Assembly (NCBI RefSeq): GCF_950295315.1 | Contig: NC_080166.1 | Coordinates: 99,701,141 to 99,765,140 of the forward strand | Direction of reading: 5' to 3' | DNA: 64,000 nt | Origin: Erinaceus europaeus | Lineage: Eukaryota > Chordata > Mammalia > Eulipotyphla > Erinaceidae | Part shown: positions 52,236 through 62,620 of the stretch, in pieces | How the letters are laid out: the number at the start of each line of letters is the position of its first letter | Numbering within the stretch: position 1 is the first letter of the stretch | Position numbers and translations under genes: made by a program | The notes under the pieces: model-generated | What the model saw: the letters and a program-made list of their open reading frames with translations, nothing else | Told to the model about the DNA's origin: nothing | Databases searched by the model: none

Positions 52236-52353
52236 ATTTATTTATTTTTGACGAGCAATACTCAGCTCTGGCTATTGGTGGGTCTGGAGATTGAATCTGA
52301 GATTGCTCACATGCAAGTTCTGTGTGCTACTGCTATACTAACTCCTCAACCCT
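52236..52353 (-). mobile_element. tRNA-derived SINE, type C, second copy
   Basis: ATTTATTTATTTTTGACGAG, AATACTCAGCTCTGGC, GGAGATTGAATCTGAGATTG (antisense B-box), CTACTGCTATACTAACTCC. Directly abuts the previous SINE. Confidence 0.75.
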
Positions 52354-53564
52354 GGAGATAGACTTGAGTTAGAAAGCAAGTGTTAAGACCAAGTAAGAAA
52401 CTAATATTATATTTGAATAAGGTGACAGACAAAAAGTACAAGGACATGTGAAGAACTGGAGAGCTTTCTAAATTCCTCCTCATGCTTCTTGGTGCTGACC
52501 TACTTCTTCATTGGAATATTGTATTTTCTGATATCTGGAACCAAACTCCAAGTGCTTTTATACTCTGGAATTTGACAAGATTCTCCACCTGAATAAAATC
52601 TTTTTTATTTCAGTTTCATGTTTACATATGTGTGAATTTAATTATTTAAACTCATTTGTCCAATTGTCAGTTAGTCTAAAAACATAAGATCGAGAGAAGC
52701 TCATTTTGTAATTTCAAAGTTAGAGATAGACGAGACTCAGCTGATTATAGTTAATAGTTAAATATTCCATAACCAGAGGCATTGTCTCAAGATGCTGATG
52801 GCATCTTAAAGACAAATCTCTGACAGTCTTCCATGCCAGCAGCCACACGGTAATTTTACAATAAGTTGTTCCACCTATTCTCTTATAAGTAAAATTTCAC
52901 TAAGATTTTAGAACTAACAAGTGAAGGATCTGTTCTTGAGAGTATGGAAAAAAAACCCAAGCAAACATTTAGAAAAAGCTAAATCAAAAACCATTTCTTT
53001 AACACAGTTATGTAATACATCTTTTTTTTGTTGTTGTTCTTTACTCATTCTTTTGAGAATGGTTTGGTATTATTGAAAGCTCATCATCACTTCAAGTTAA
53101 TCTCCTTGAATATCCAAATATGAATCTGAATAGGTAACCAGCCATAAAATTTTGCTTTCTATCAAATGTTTGATCCAGATTTAATGAACCAGTGGTTATT
53201 AAAGACAAGTAGGAGTTTAATTGCATAGCAACCTCAGTCCAACAAAAACAAAACAAAACAAATATATACATAAACAAAAACAAGCAGGAAGAGAAAAAAA
53301 GTCAAAGAATAAAATTCGAAGTATTTTAATTTGGCAGTATCAATTTAACTTTGAATAATAAGGCTGAATATTTTATTCAAATTTGTCCACCTTGAAGCAA
53401 GGCTCTTTTGATTAGAAACAAAATCTTAATGGATGGTATCTTGTGTCTGATCAATTTGATATTCTTAGGACAAGGAATGTTTAATTAGTCATCATATATG
53501 ACTTAAATACATAGAAAATTTTTGAAAGTTGTTTAAGAATAGTGTCTAAGACAAAAACTTTATT
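52354..53564. other. Unique sequence
   Basis: About 1.2 kb, AT-rich. (AAAAC)n at 53241-53282 is the only simple repeat. Confidence 0.5.
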
Positions 53565-53856
53565 TTTTTTTAATTTATAAAATGGAAATATTGACAAGAC
53601 CATAGAATAAGAGGGGCACAATTCCACATAATTCCCACTACCAGAACTTGGGGTCCCACCCCTCCCTTGAAAGCTTTCCTATTCTTTACCCCTCTAGGAG
53701 CCTGGACTCAGGATCATTATGGGGTGCAGAAGGTGGAAGGTCTGGCTTCTGTAATTGCTTCCCCGCTGAACATGGGCATTGACATGTCGATCCATAAGCC
53801 CAGCATGTCTCTCTCTTTTCTTAGAGGGGCAGGGCTCTGGGGAGGTGGGTCTCCTA
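53565..53856 (-). mobile_element. Hedgehog L1 3' end, about 290 bp
   Basis: Antisense tail and AATTTATAAAATGGAAATATT, GAGGGGCACAATTCCAC, GTAATTGCTTCCCCGCTGAA, truncated after GGAGGTGGGTCTCC. No clear TSD. Confidence 0.88.
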
Positions 53857-55541
53857 AAGTAATTTGTCAGCTCAAATATGTTTGCATTTGAATTCATATG
53901 TGATGTAAATAACAGCCTCTTGCTAATGTAAGTGAAACTCAAATAAAATGATATTGACATGAAGAAATATGAAGAATAAATGTTTTAATTTATTAGAACA
54001 AATTATTACAAAAAAAAATCCTCACCAGGGAAGTCCAGTTCCCTCAAAACAATGCGTACCCTTTATAGAAAGTGATAGAGTGCTGATATCCATTGTCATT
54101 TGTAGGTATTTTCAAGACAGAATGTAAAGACAATCTTAAGTAGTGTCATTTCCTTGTCATACTTTTTCCTTTGTGTTATAACTTTATATTATTCAGTAGG
54201 GCATTAATTAAATTATTTTGATGGTTGCAAATTAATTTGGAATAACTATTAAGCAATCTCTCTTGCCTTTTTTTCCCCCTTAAGGTTAATATGAGTCCAA
54301 GACTTAACCAAATATAGACCTGTCCTTATCCAGGGAGAAAACTCATCACATTTTGAGGAATTTCCAAATACATCTCATTAGTGCATTTAATGCAGTAATA
54401 TTTTTATAAAACTAAACTTCTGTATTAAAAGAGTGCTTGGAGTCAGTGAACTTTGAGAACAAATAACCAAAGTTTGGTCATTTTGAACTTGAATACAGAA
54501 TAATGAAATTACATTATTGTTTTCTTAAAATAATTATTGAGTATTTTATAGATCTGTTGAAGAAAATTGAGAAATTTCATAACTAGAGTTAGTTTACAAA
54601 GATTTTGAAGGCAGCTGTGGTCAATGATTTGAGCTATTGCATTTCTATTATGCAAAGAAAGTATCAATATCATTGTTACTTCAATTTTCATGACACGTAG
54701 TGAGCTCATTGTAGTAGAATTTAGTGTAGAAGAATACAGAGCAAAACAAGTATTCACTGTTACTATACAGCTAATCTGTGCAACAGCTGTGTGTTTACCA
54801 TCCTCAGCTGCTGTAGTAATAACAATCATCTTTTTAACAGCCTGACACCTGTCTCTTATTACATCTGAGAACAATGGTTAATTTCCCCAACTTTCCCATC
54901 ACTTTTAGTGTTTTATTTCTCTGATGCACATTTACATGGCCTATTATATTAATTCTCTCATTTAATCTTGAGAAGCTAAAATTATTAGGAAGTTAATTGT
55001 GCGAGGATCAGAGGTTTTTCTCACTTACAGCGTAACTCTGTTATATGACAGTTTGTTCCAGCTTCTTGCTGACACTGCAAGGGAGTGTCTAGAATGCAGA
55101 GTTCAATTACTTTCACAGTGCTAATCATATATCATTATGTAGAGGCACGAATTCTTAATTCCCAAGCCAGAGCCCGAAGAAGCATGGTAGCTATAAAGAA
55201 CACATCCCAAATTACTCTGTCCACTGCAGCATGCAGGTAATAACTGAATAATAAAATCATTGTGTCTACTTGAGTATGTTCTTTATTAATTTGAATATTT
55301 GAAACCTGCAACGAATCATGTTCCATTAATATTATTCACCCACATGAGATACATGAGGTTTTTGTAAAAAATGGATTTGAGATGCATTGTCCAAGGCCAA
55401 ATAGATATTTACTTTTTTTTTTCCTTGAGAACTTTTCCCTGTAATTTAGAAATACTTTCTGGTACTTTGTAACTTTTTAAAATACAAATAAAAGTCATTA
55501 AATGACACAGGACTGGATCTCACAGGTAAAGAATTAGTGTA
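53857..55541. other. Repeat-poor unique sequence
   Basis: About 1.7 kb, with possible MIR debris near 54945-55020 only. The 121-codon antisense frame (54509-54874) has no recognisable domain. Two CAGCTG E-box palindromes (around 54784 and 54807) are noted without further evidence. Confidence 0.45.
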
Positions 55542-55843
55542 GGAGCCGGGCAGTGGGTTAATCACACATGGTGCAAAGTGCAATTACTGGTGTAAAGACC
55601 CCGGTTCCATCCCCGGGTTACCCACCTGCGGGGGTTTCACTTCACTAGCGGTGAAGCAGGTTTGCAGGTGTCTTTCTCTCCTGTTTTCCCCTCTTTCGAT
55701 TTCTCTCTGTTCTATCTAATAACAACAACAACAATAAACAACAAGGGCAACAAAAGAGAAAAAATGACCTCCAGGAGCAGTGGATTCATAGTGCAGGTAC
55801 CTAGCCCCAGCAATAACCCTGGAGGTAAAAAGAAAAAAAAAGA
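55542..55843 (+). mobile_element. Long SINE with 3' cassette
   Basis: GAGCCGGGCAGTGGGTTAAT head (a few bases short), CGGTTCCATCCCCGGG B-box, GAAGCAGGTTTGCAGGTGTC core, AACAACAACAACAATAAAC linker, GGAGCAGTGGATTCATAGTG ... CCCTGGAGGTAAA cassette. Confidence 0.92.
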
Positions 55844-56740
55844 ATTCCTCAGTGTAAACACAACCTGATTACTACTTCTCCCCACATAACTTTAGCCATA
55901 TGGGTTAATGTGTAAACTAGACCATTCTCCTGTTCAGATTCCCGAAGGCCAATGTTGAAATGGAATTGATAAAAAGAATATTCTGTTTGCTTCATATTCA
56001 GAAACATTGTTGAGAAATCTCAAAAGAGGGTGTAACCTCATTAAGATAAATGTGAAAATAACTACCAATCTTAATTTATGGAATGAGCAAATCAAAGTCT
56101 GATTTATAATAAAAGTACTCTCACACTTCTGCCATTAAAAGAAACATTTTAATTATCATTTCCTTCCTCTCCTTCCAACCCTTTTCTCCCCACTCTCTTT
56201 GCTTCCTAGGCAGGCACAGTGTCGGTCCCCTCTGCTCACATTGCCCTCTGTCCATTTCCCAAGAAGGATGACAAATTTCCCTCCTTCAGTCAGATGAATA
56301 AATTCCAAGTCTGAGAGAGGACTGCAATCAGATTGCCCTTTGGAAGGATTCAGGTGTAACACGGTCCTTACTGTTAGATTTTATTTTCTTGCAGAGCTTA
56401 CTCTATTTTATACTTGCAGTTGTGGGTCAGATTAGAGATGTTCTGTAGTTGTAAATACATCATTTATTTACAAAAATAACTTTAAAACGGAGGTCTCTAG
56501 TGTAATCATTTCGATCAAGAAGTATGGTTGTCTAGAAGTAAATTTCAATTTGTGTGCTTTTTTTATATTTTTTTGCTTGATACCCGCCCAAATTAAAAGG
56601 AAACATTGACTTCACCATTCTTCCTTCCTCACTCTCTGGGTTTCTGTCTCTCTGTCTCCCCCTTCTGGTCAAAAGTTGGTAACTGTTCTTTTGTAAACCC
56701 TGTGCATAATACCCACAACCAAGACTTTAATTAGACAATT
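55844..56740. other. Unique sequence
   Basis: No repeat recognised. A GC-richer patch at 56160-56340 has an antisense 68-codon frame, not supported as a gene. Confidence 0.45.
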
Positions 56741-56750
56741 TTTTTGTGAC

Positions 56751-57098
56751 TTTTTTTTTTTTGCTTCCAGGGTTATCACTGGGTCTTCGTGCCTGCACTA
56801 CAAGTCCACTGCTCCTGGAGGCCACCTTTCCAATTTTTTTGCCTTTGTTATTGTTATTGTTGTTGTTATTGTTGCTATTGCTGTTAATTGTTATTGGATC
56901 CGAGGAAGAGCCATCGAGAGAGGAGGGGGAAGACGGGGAGAGAAAGATAGACACCTGTAGACCTGCTTCACCACCGGTGAAGCGACCCCCTGCAGGTGGG
57001 GACCCAGGGGCTAGAACCGGGTTCCTTATGCTGGTCCTTGCGTTTGTGCCATGTGTAATTAACACACTATCAACCGCTGCACTATCAACCAGACCCTT
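56751..57098 (-). mobile_element. Long SINE with 3' cassette
   Basis: GCTTCCAGGGTTATCACTGG cassette, GTTGTTGTTATTGTTGC linker, core CACCTGTAGACCTGC, GGGGCTAGAACCGGG B-box, head with an internal duplication of CACTATCAACC (57065 and 57081). TSD about TTGTGACTTTTTT / TAGTGACTATTTT. Confidence 0.92.
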
Positions 57099-57289
57099 TA
57101 GTGACTATTTTATAAATGCAACTTCAGCATTGTTATCTGTGTTTAAGTTGTATTCTGTTTTGCAGAAATTGAGCCTATGACATCAACAATCTTTTCTGTT
57201 ACTGAGTTCCTTTCAGAGCATAATGCTGAAATGAACACACCATTTACGACACTTCATACAGTTGGAAACTAGTTCTTTTCGCATAAGTA

Positions 57290-57445
57290 ATCATGAGTAA
57301 ACTAAGTTTAAGTCCCCACCCCCACTCCATGGCACTGAGGGGAGTGTTAATAGTATCTGTCTATCTACCTATCTTATCTATCATCAGTGATCCTGGAGTG
57401 GTAAAGCCCTAAATACCCTGACAATGAGAGAAAAAAAAAAACCCC
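57290..57445 (+). mobile_element. tRNA-derived SINE, type E, diverged
   Basis: AGTTTAAGTCCCCACCCCC (B-box region), a TCTATC-rich stretch, ATCCTGGAGTGGTAAAGCCC then an A-run, paralleling the end of the copy at 8070-8272. Confidence 0.55.
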
Positions 57446-57596
57446 ACATAGAAAAAAACATGTTTTTTTATGACTTGTCAATTACTGAGTTCTGTAATTG
57501 ACATACTGCTTTGTTCAAAAATTATCTTACATAGAATATAAGAGAGTTTGTAATGAACATCATGCTCGAAGTTGCCATTTAAAAAAACAAGATTTC

Positions 57597-57735
57597 TGGC
57601 CCAGAGAGATAATGCCATCTGTAGCACAGCAGACTTTCATGCCTGAGGCACTGGAGGTCTTCAAGTTCAATTCTTGGCTTCAACATAAATCAAAGCTGAG
57701 TAGTTCCCTGGTAATATATATTAATAAACAAACAA
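57597..57735 (+). mobile_element. tRNA-derived SINE, type C
   Basis: TGGCCCAGAGAGATAATGCC head, GACTTTCATGCCTGAGGC, AAGTTCAATTCTTGGC B-box, AAAGCTGAGTAGTTCCCTGG, A-rich end. Confidence 0.8.
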
Positions 57736-57932
57736 GAGTGTTGTTGTTTCTGGAATTTCACTGCTCTGGGTTGACTTTCTCATACAGAAAGAATGGCCAA
57801 GACAGAGAGATGGAGGAAAGAAGAACAGCATCATGGTATAGAAATGTCCTCCATGGTGGTCAGGGGCAGGCTCAGTGCTAATATGGCAAAGCAGTCACCT
57901 TTCCAGGTGTGCTATTTTGCCTGTCCAAGATT
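57736..57932 (-). mobile_element. tRNA-derived SINE, type E
   Basis: TTTCACTGCTCTGGGTTGAC, AAGACAGAGAGATGGAGG purine tract, GGCAGGCTCAGTGCTAATAT (antisense B-box), TCCAGGTGTGCTATTTTGCC head. Confidence 0.65.
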
Positions 57933-58090
57933 TTTAATTATGACAATTCAAGTAGATTGCTGGAGTTTCAATACTCTTTATGATCTTAAAATAGTCTTTT
58001 TATTTAATACAGAAATGTCAAATTTTGTATTTTTGAAAGTTGTCATGTAAATATAATCACAAACCAGAAAATATAATTTTAGGTCATATA

Positions 58091-58142
58091 TCTCAATTTT
58101 CCAGAAAATAGTCACATCTCAATTTTCCAGAAAACAGTCACA
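58091..58142. repeat. 26-bp tandem duplication
   Basis: TCTCAATTTTCCAGAAAATA then GTCACA occurs twice in tandem (58091-58116, 58117-58142) with one T/C difference. Confidence 0.95.
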
Positions 58143-58205
58143 TTAAATTATTCATTCTTATTTTTCAGTTACTCAATATAGTTTTGTATAACAAATAGTT
58201 ATTTT

Positions 58206-58510
58206 GGGGGGCCAGACAGTGCACTGGTCCTTGCACATATGGTATGAAGCACAAGGACCAACAGAAGGGCAGAAGGATCCTGGTTCAAGCCCCCAGCTCC
58301 CCACCTGCAGAGGATCACTTCACAAGTGGTGAAACAGGTCTACAGGTGTCTATCTTTCTCTCCCTCTCTGTCTTCTCTTCCTCTCTGTATTTCTCTGTGT
58401 ACTATCCAGCAACAATAACAATGGAAAAAAAGGTTGCCAGGAGTAGTACAATCATAGAGCAGGCATTGAGACCCAGCAGTAACCTTGGAAGCAAACAAAC
58501 AAGCAAATAA
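58206..58510 (+). mobile_element. Long SINE with 3' cassette, diverged
   Basis: GGGGGCCAGACAGTGCACTG head, GGTTCAAGCCCCCAGC B-box, GAAACAGGTCTACAGGTGTC core, CAACAATAACAATGG linker, GGAGTAGTACAATCATAGAG cassette, (CAAA)n tail. Confidence 0.9.
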
Positions 58511-58808
58511 ACACCAAATATTATTTTTTGCCTTCTATTAGGACAAGATTGCAGGAAGGGTTGGCACTAACTTCTTTGGCTTCTGAAGATTACGTGTGGC
58601 AAGGTTCCTAATGAAATATAAACAGAAGTTAAAACAAAAAAAAGCTTTGTTACTCTCTTCACCACTTCTGCTCTTGTCCTGTGGTCATGATAAAGAGGTG
58701 AGATGTGATATTGAGCTACTACACAGAAAACAGACCCCCCCCACACACATACCAGCAAAACCTAGCACAAACTTGCTTAAGGAAAGAATAAATTTTTTTA
58801 AAGTGACT
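58511..58808. other. Unique sequence
   Basis: No feature recognised. Confidence 0.5.
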
Positions 58809-59213
58809 AATACCTTGGAGTTTGTTTTTAATTAGTGATTTAATAATGATTAACAAGATTGTAGAATGAAAGGAGTACAATTCCATACAATTCCTACCAC
58901 CAGAGTTCCCTATCCCATCCCCTTTCATTGAAAAATTTCCTATTCTTTATTCCTCTGGGGGCATGGATGAAAAAAATTTTATGGGGTGCAGAAGGTAGAA
59001 GGTCTAGCTTCTGTAATTGCTTCTCTGCTGAACATGAATGTTGGCAGGTCAGTCCATAGCCCCATCCTGTTGCTATCTTTCCCTAGTGAGATAAGGTTCT
59101 GGGTAGGTGAGGTTCTAGGACACATTGGTGAGGTCATCTGCCCAGGGAATTCAGGATGGCATCATGGTAGCATCTGCAACTTGGTGGCTGAAAAGCATTA
59201 ATATATAAAGCAG

Positions 59214-59934
59214 AGGGGGCCCAAAGCTCAAGGACCTGCTTAAGGATCCTTTTTCAGGCCCCCGGCTCCCCCCTGCAGGGGTGTCACTTCACAGGCAGTG
59301 AAGCAGGTCTGCAAGTGTCTTTCTCTCCCCCTTGCTTTCTTCCCCTCCTTTCTCAATTTCTCTCTGTCATTTTCAACAACAATGACAACAGCAGTGGCAA
59401 CAATAACAACAAGGGCAACAAAATGGGAAAGGTTGCTGCTGGGCTAACGTGGGGGTGCCTCTTCCCGTGTACTCTCTGGGTTGGAGAGAACTCGACAGGA
59501 GCCAGCCTTGGCTGCTAATCACTCAGTGACATGGGAGAGATGACTTGAACTCATGATGGAATGGCAGTGCCATGTCTTTATTGATCAGAGAGCAACGCTT
59601 TCAAAAGCCAGACCTGGAAGTAACAAGTTGGAAACAGAAATGGCTCAGAAAGGGGTGGAGAAAGGCAAAAGGGCGCTGGGAAGGTAGAAACTTCCTTAGC
59701 AACTGTTGTGAGGGTTTTACCTGGTGGGATTAATGATACCCTGGAGGCAGGGAGGGTCTTGAAAGATAGATCAAAGGAATGGAAAGGGTGGGGATCTTTC
59801 AGGCAAAACAGTGATTATGTAGATAGGCCATAGTATCAGGAATGCAGGATAGAGCAGGGGGAGCTGGCTTAACATTTTCCCTACAGGTTGCCTCCAGAAG
59901 CAGTGGATTTGTAGTGCAGACACCAAGCCCCAAG
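59214..59934 (+). mobile_element. Long SINE split by a solo LTR
   Basis: 59214-59436: GGGGG then CCCAAAGCTCAAGGACC (most of the head is deleted), core GAAGCAGGTCTGCAAGTGTC, AACAACAAGGGCAACAAAATGGG. Resumes at 59892 with CTCCAGAAGCAGTGGATTTG and stops inside the cassette at CCAAGCCCCA. Confidence 0.88.
59437..59885 (-). mobile_element. Solo LTR of an endogenous retrovirus, 6-bp TSD
   Basis: 449 bp. On the minus strand it begins TGTAGGGAAAATG and ends CGTTAGCCCAGCA (TG...CA termini), with AATAAA at 59577-59582. Host SINE bases GGTTGC are duplicated exactly (59431-59436, 59886-59891). No internal genes. Same family as 27446-27855. Confidence 0.92.
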
Positions 59935-60403
59935 TGTGCTAGTCTCGCCCTTATACAGGTTTGTACCCTTCCTTTATCTGAAAGGTTAGACTTAACGTGG
60001 TTAAGGGAAGTGAAGTAGGAGGTAGGAGAGGAGGGTATCTAGGCCCAAGTAGAAACTATTTGATTAAGTACTTTATGGTGTCTTTTTTTTAGGCCTTTAT
60101 ACTTGGTTGCTGCACTTATTGAGTCTAAATCTACTCACTGCAGCATATTGCTCACTTTTACTTTAAGGTATATATTTTCCCCTAACTTATGAATATGTAT
60201 ACACTGTATCCCTTGGGCCCTGGCTTGTGTATCTAGGTTCTGTAACTTTGTTAGGAAGTGCAACATTTGAATTCCAACCAGAGAGTCCCATGAGTTAGGA
60301 ACGGTACTACATCTGCTGACCTCAACCAAATCAGTGCAACCAGTGCCACCTTGCCATGCTTCACTTCGGAATGTATCGGAGACATCAATACCTGGAGGGT
60401 TTT

Positions 60404-61140
60404 TTTTTAAACTACCCTAAAAATTGTCCTATAGTAAACAAGGTATGTTTTCCCCAAATTAGAACATACAAATCAATGAAATTCACTTAAGTCAGTTCAG
60501 TGTCTGAATGTCTTAGACGAACAAGAATAAATTTAGTCTTTTCAGATCCAGGGAAGGAAGATCTAAATAGAAGTAAGCTTCAATTTTTCTTAGTTGTCCT
60601 TATTACTAACTGTAATTCAGATTGATGGCCTTTGAAAAAACTCTCTGGCTGATCATTATACCTGACCAGTTTTTTTAAAAAAAGCAAGTCAGAAGAGGGG
60701 GTAAGTTAAAAGTGTAAGGCAAAGGGGGCATCCTTGGCAAAATTATCTTTTTTGCTATCACTCACACCTGACGGAGCTGAGGTTTAAAAATGGGAGTATT
60801 GATTGGGACGGTATCTTTGGAGAAATTATCTATTCAATCTCTGTCTTACAGCAGGCTATTCTTGGACTGAATTTTAAGGCACTTCTCAAACAACTCTGTG
60901 CATTGACTTATTCCTTGCCTGTCCTGCAAAATTGATTTTAACACTTACTTTGATACCTTGGAAAGTTTAAAGTTGAGATTTGATATACTTATGGGGAGAG
61001 ATTAGCAGTTTTTTTTTTTTTTACACTTGGCAGAGAAATGTCCTAATTCATAAAATATTTAAGAGCATTCAGGAAAAAATCTTTGATTCTTATGGGACTC
61101 ACTAGTTCCCTGAATAAGAACTTGAACAAGAAATATGATT
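60404..61140. other. Unique sequence
   Basis: No feature recognised apart from a T-run at 61009-61022. Confidence 0.5.
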
Positions 61141-61154
61141 AGGATTCAGGTATA

Positions 61155-61193
61155 GTGTGTGCACTTAGCCAGGTGCACCACTGCCTGGCCCCA
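61155..61193 (-). mobile_element. Tail-less SINE head fragment
   Basis: 39 bp, the antisense tRNA head of a SINE (CACTTAGCCAGGTGCACCAC, TGCCTGGCCCC) with no core, linker or A-tail, bracketed by a perfect 14-bp duplication AGGATTCAGGTATA (61141-61154, 61194-61207). Confidence 0.85.
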
Positions 61194-61384
61194 AGGATTC
61201 AGGTATATACAAGGAAGTTGACAAACTTTAGGATCTCAAAGTTAAGAGTATATGAAGAATTCCTGCTAGAAAGTTACTATAAATGAGAAACGGTTAGTTC
61301 AGAATAAACAAGTGGGCTTGGGTGTCTGCAATATTGAGAATTTATCTATTTCTATGTTGTCCAATTTTTCACCACATAATTAAA

Positions 61385-61795
61385 TTATAATTAATTAATT
61401 AATTTTGGATGGAGACAGAGACATTTAGAAAAAAAGGGTGAGAGACAGAGGAGCTAGTGGGGGTTGTACTGTTATATGGAAAACTGAGAAATGTTATGCA
61501 TGTACAAAATATTATATTTACTGTTAAATTAAAACATTAATTCCTCAATAAAGAAATTAAAAAAAGAAATAAAAAAGAATAAATAAACATTCTTATTTCT
61601 GGAAAAAAAGAAAAAAGATAAAAGGGTGAGGGAGAGAGAGGGAGAGAGAGAGAGAGACACCTACATCCCTGTTTCACCTTTCCTGAAGTGAGAACTTTCC
61701 TCCTTACAGGTGGGGACCAGAGGCTTGAACTTGGGTCCTTAAATACTGTAAAGTGTGAACTCAACCAGGTGTTCCATATCGCAATTCCCCATGTA
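61385..61795 (-). mobile_element. Short SINE interrupted by an L1 3' end
   Basis: (ATTA)n tail and GATGGAGACAGAGACATTTAG to 61442. It resumes at 61631 with GAGAGAGAGGGAGAG, core CACCTACATCCCTG, GGCTTGAACTTGGGTCC B-box and ACCAGGTGTTCCATATCGC head. Confidence 0.85.
61443..61619 (+). mobile_element. L1 3' end, 177 bp
   Basis: GAGCTAGTGGGGGTTGTACTG, GGAAAACTGAGAAATGTTATGC, CATTAATTCCTCAATAAAG and a long A-rich tail. Host duplication AAAAGGGTGAG (61432-61442, 61620-61630). A third L1 3'-UTR type in the window. Confidence 0.85.
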
Positions 61796-61965
61796 ATTGT
61801 TTTAAATAGTTTTATGATGCTTTATATTTCTGGGACAATTTTTTGTAAATTACCTCCTGTTTATAATTTTCTTCATGTTTTCTCTCCCTATTTGTGAATC
61901 TTGCTAAAGTTTTGGTAATTTAGCAAATCATTTCAAAGAACTAGCTTTTGATTTCACTGATCTTT

Positions 61966-62040
61966 TTAAAATATATTTTTATTTACTTATTATTGGATAG
62001 ATACAGAGAGAAATTGAGAGGGGAAGGTGAGATAGAGAGA
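61966..62040 (-). mobile_element. Short SINE fragment, 3' part
   Basis: TATTTTTATTTACTTATTATT, GGATAGATACAGAGAGAAATTG, ends in the purine tract at 62040 without core or head. Confidence 0.7.
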
Positions 62041-62045
62041 GCTAA

Positions 62046-62232
62046 GAAAGGTCTTATCAGAGTATTGAAGCTAGAGGCTTGACATCCCAGACTTGCCGTC
62101 TCTGGACACAGTATGAGGGTTCAAATTAGTAAACTCATTGAATTTTAACACTGGACTTAAATTGTTAATGCATTTCTAAAAAAATTTTTTTTCTGAAATA
62201 TTAAATCACCTATAATCTTAGACCAGGGAGAC
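62046..62232. mobile_element. Two opposed hedgehog-L1 fragments
   Basis: 62046-62117 is antisense (AAAGGTCTTATCAGAGTATTG ... CTGGACACAGTATGAGG). 62125-62232 is sense (GAATTTTAACACTGG, GAAATATTAAATCACC, TAATCTTAGACCAGGGAG), equivalent to the complement of 33683-33780. They face opposite ways, as in a further inversion or a rearrangement. Confidence 0.65.
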
Positions 62233-62620
62233 TCGAAACTAAAGAAGTTATGGAATGCTACTCTACAATAAAAAAGATGATGTTGTGTCCTCTTGGACAA
62301 AACAGCTGGAACTAGAGGTGATTATGCTTAGCAAAATAAGTAAAATAAAATAGTAAAGAGCTGAAAAACAACTACTAGATAGTTTCACTTATATGTGGAC
62401 TCTAGAGAACTGATACACATGAACTTTCAAAAACAATCAACAACAGAAGTAAGCAAACTGTTTCAAAGACTTTTGTGAAAACAAGATGGTTATCTTTGGG
62501 AGGTATGAGAGTCAGGTTACAGAACTATGTATGGAACTTTGTAGTGAGTGTGGTGTAGAACTATACACAGTAATCTTACGATCTTGTAACTCACTGTTAA
62601 TAAAAAAATTAGTTTGCATT
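62233..62620 (+). mobile_element. Old L1, ORF2 end and 3' UTR
   Basis: TATGGAATGCTACTCTACAA, CTAGAGGTGATTATGCTTAGC, GTTTCACTTATATGTGGAC, CTCACTGTTAATAAAAAAATT: the standard order of a mammalian L1 3' end with a poly(A) remnant. Confidence 0.8.

Larger units (their letters stand above)
58824..60387 (-). mobile_element. Hedgehog L1 with short 5' inversion, nested insertions and internal loss
   Basis: Antisense tail and terminus from 58824 to 59213. It resumes at 59935 (AGTGTGCTAGTCTCGCCC) and continues to about 60303. The last ~84 bp (60304-60387, TACATCTGCTGACCTCAACC ... ATCGGAGACATC) are in sense orientation. TSD AATACCTTGGAGTTT (58809-58823) and AATACCTGGAGGGTTT (60388-60403). About 600 bp of the long form is missing around the SINE. 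Confidence 0.88.

Noticed and set aside
54509..54874. 121-codon antisense open frame
   Set aside because: No recognisable domain. Single long frame in AT-rich DNA, with no supporting splice or promoter signals.
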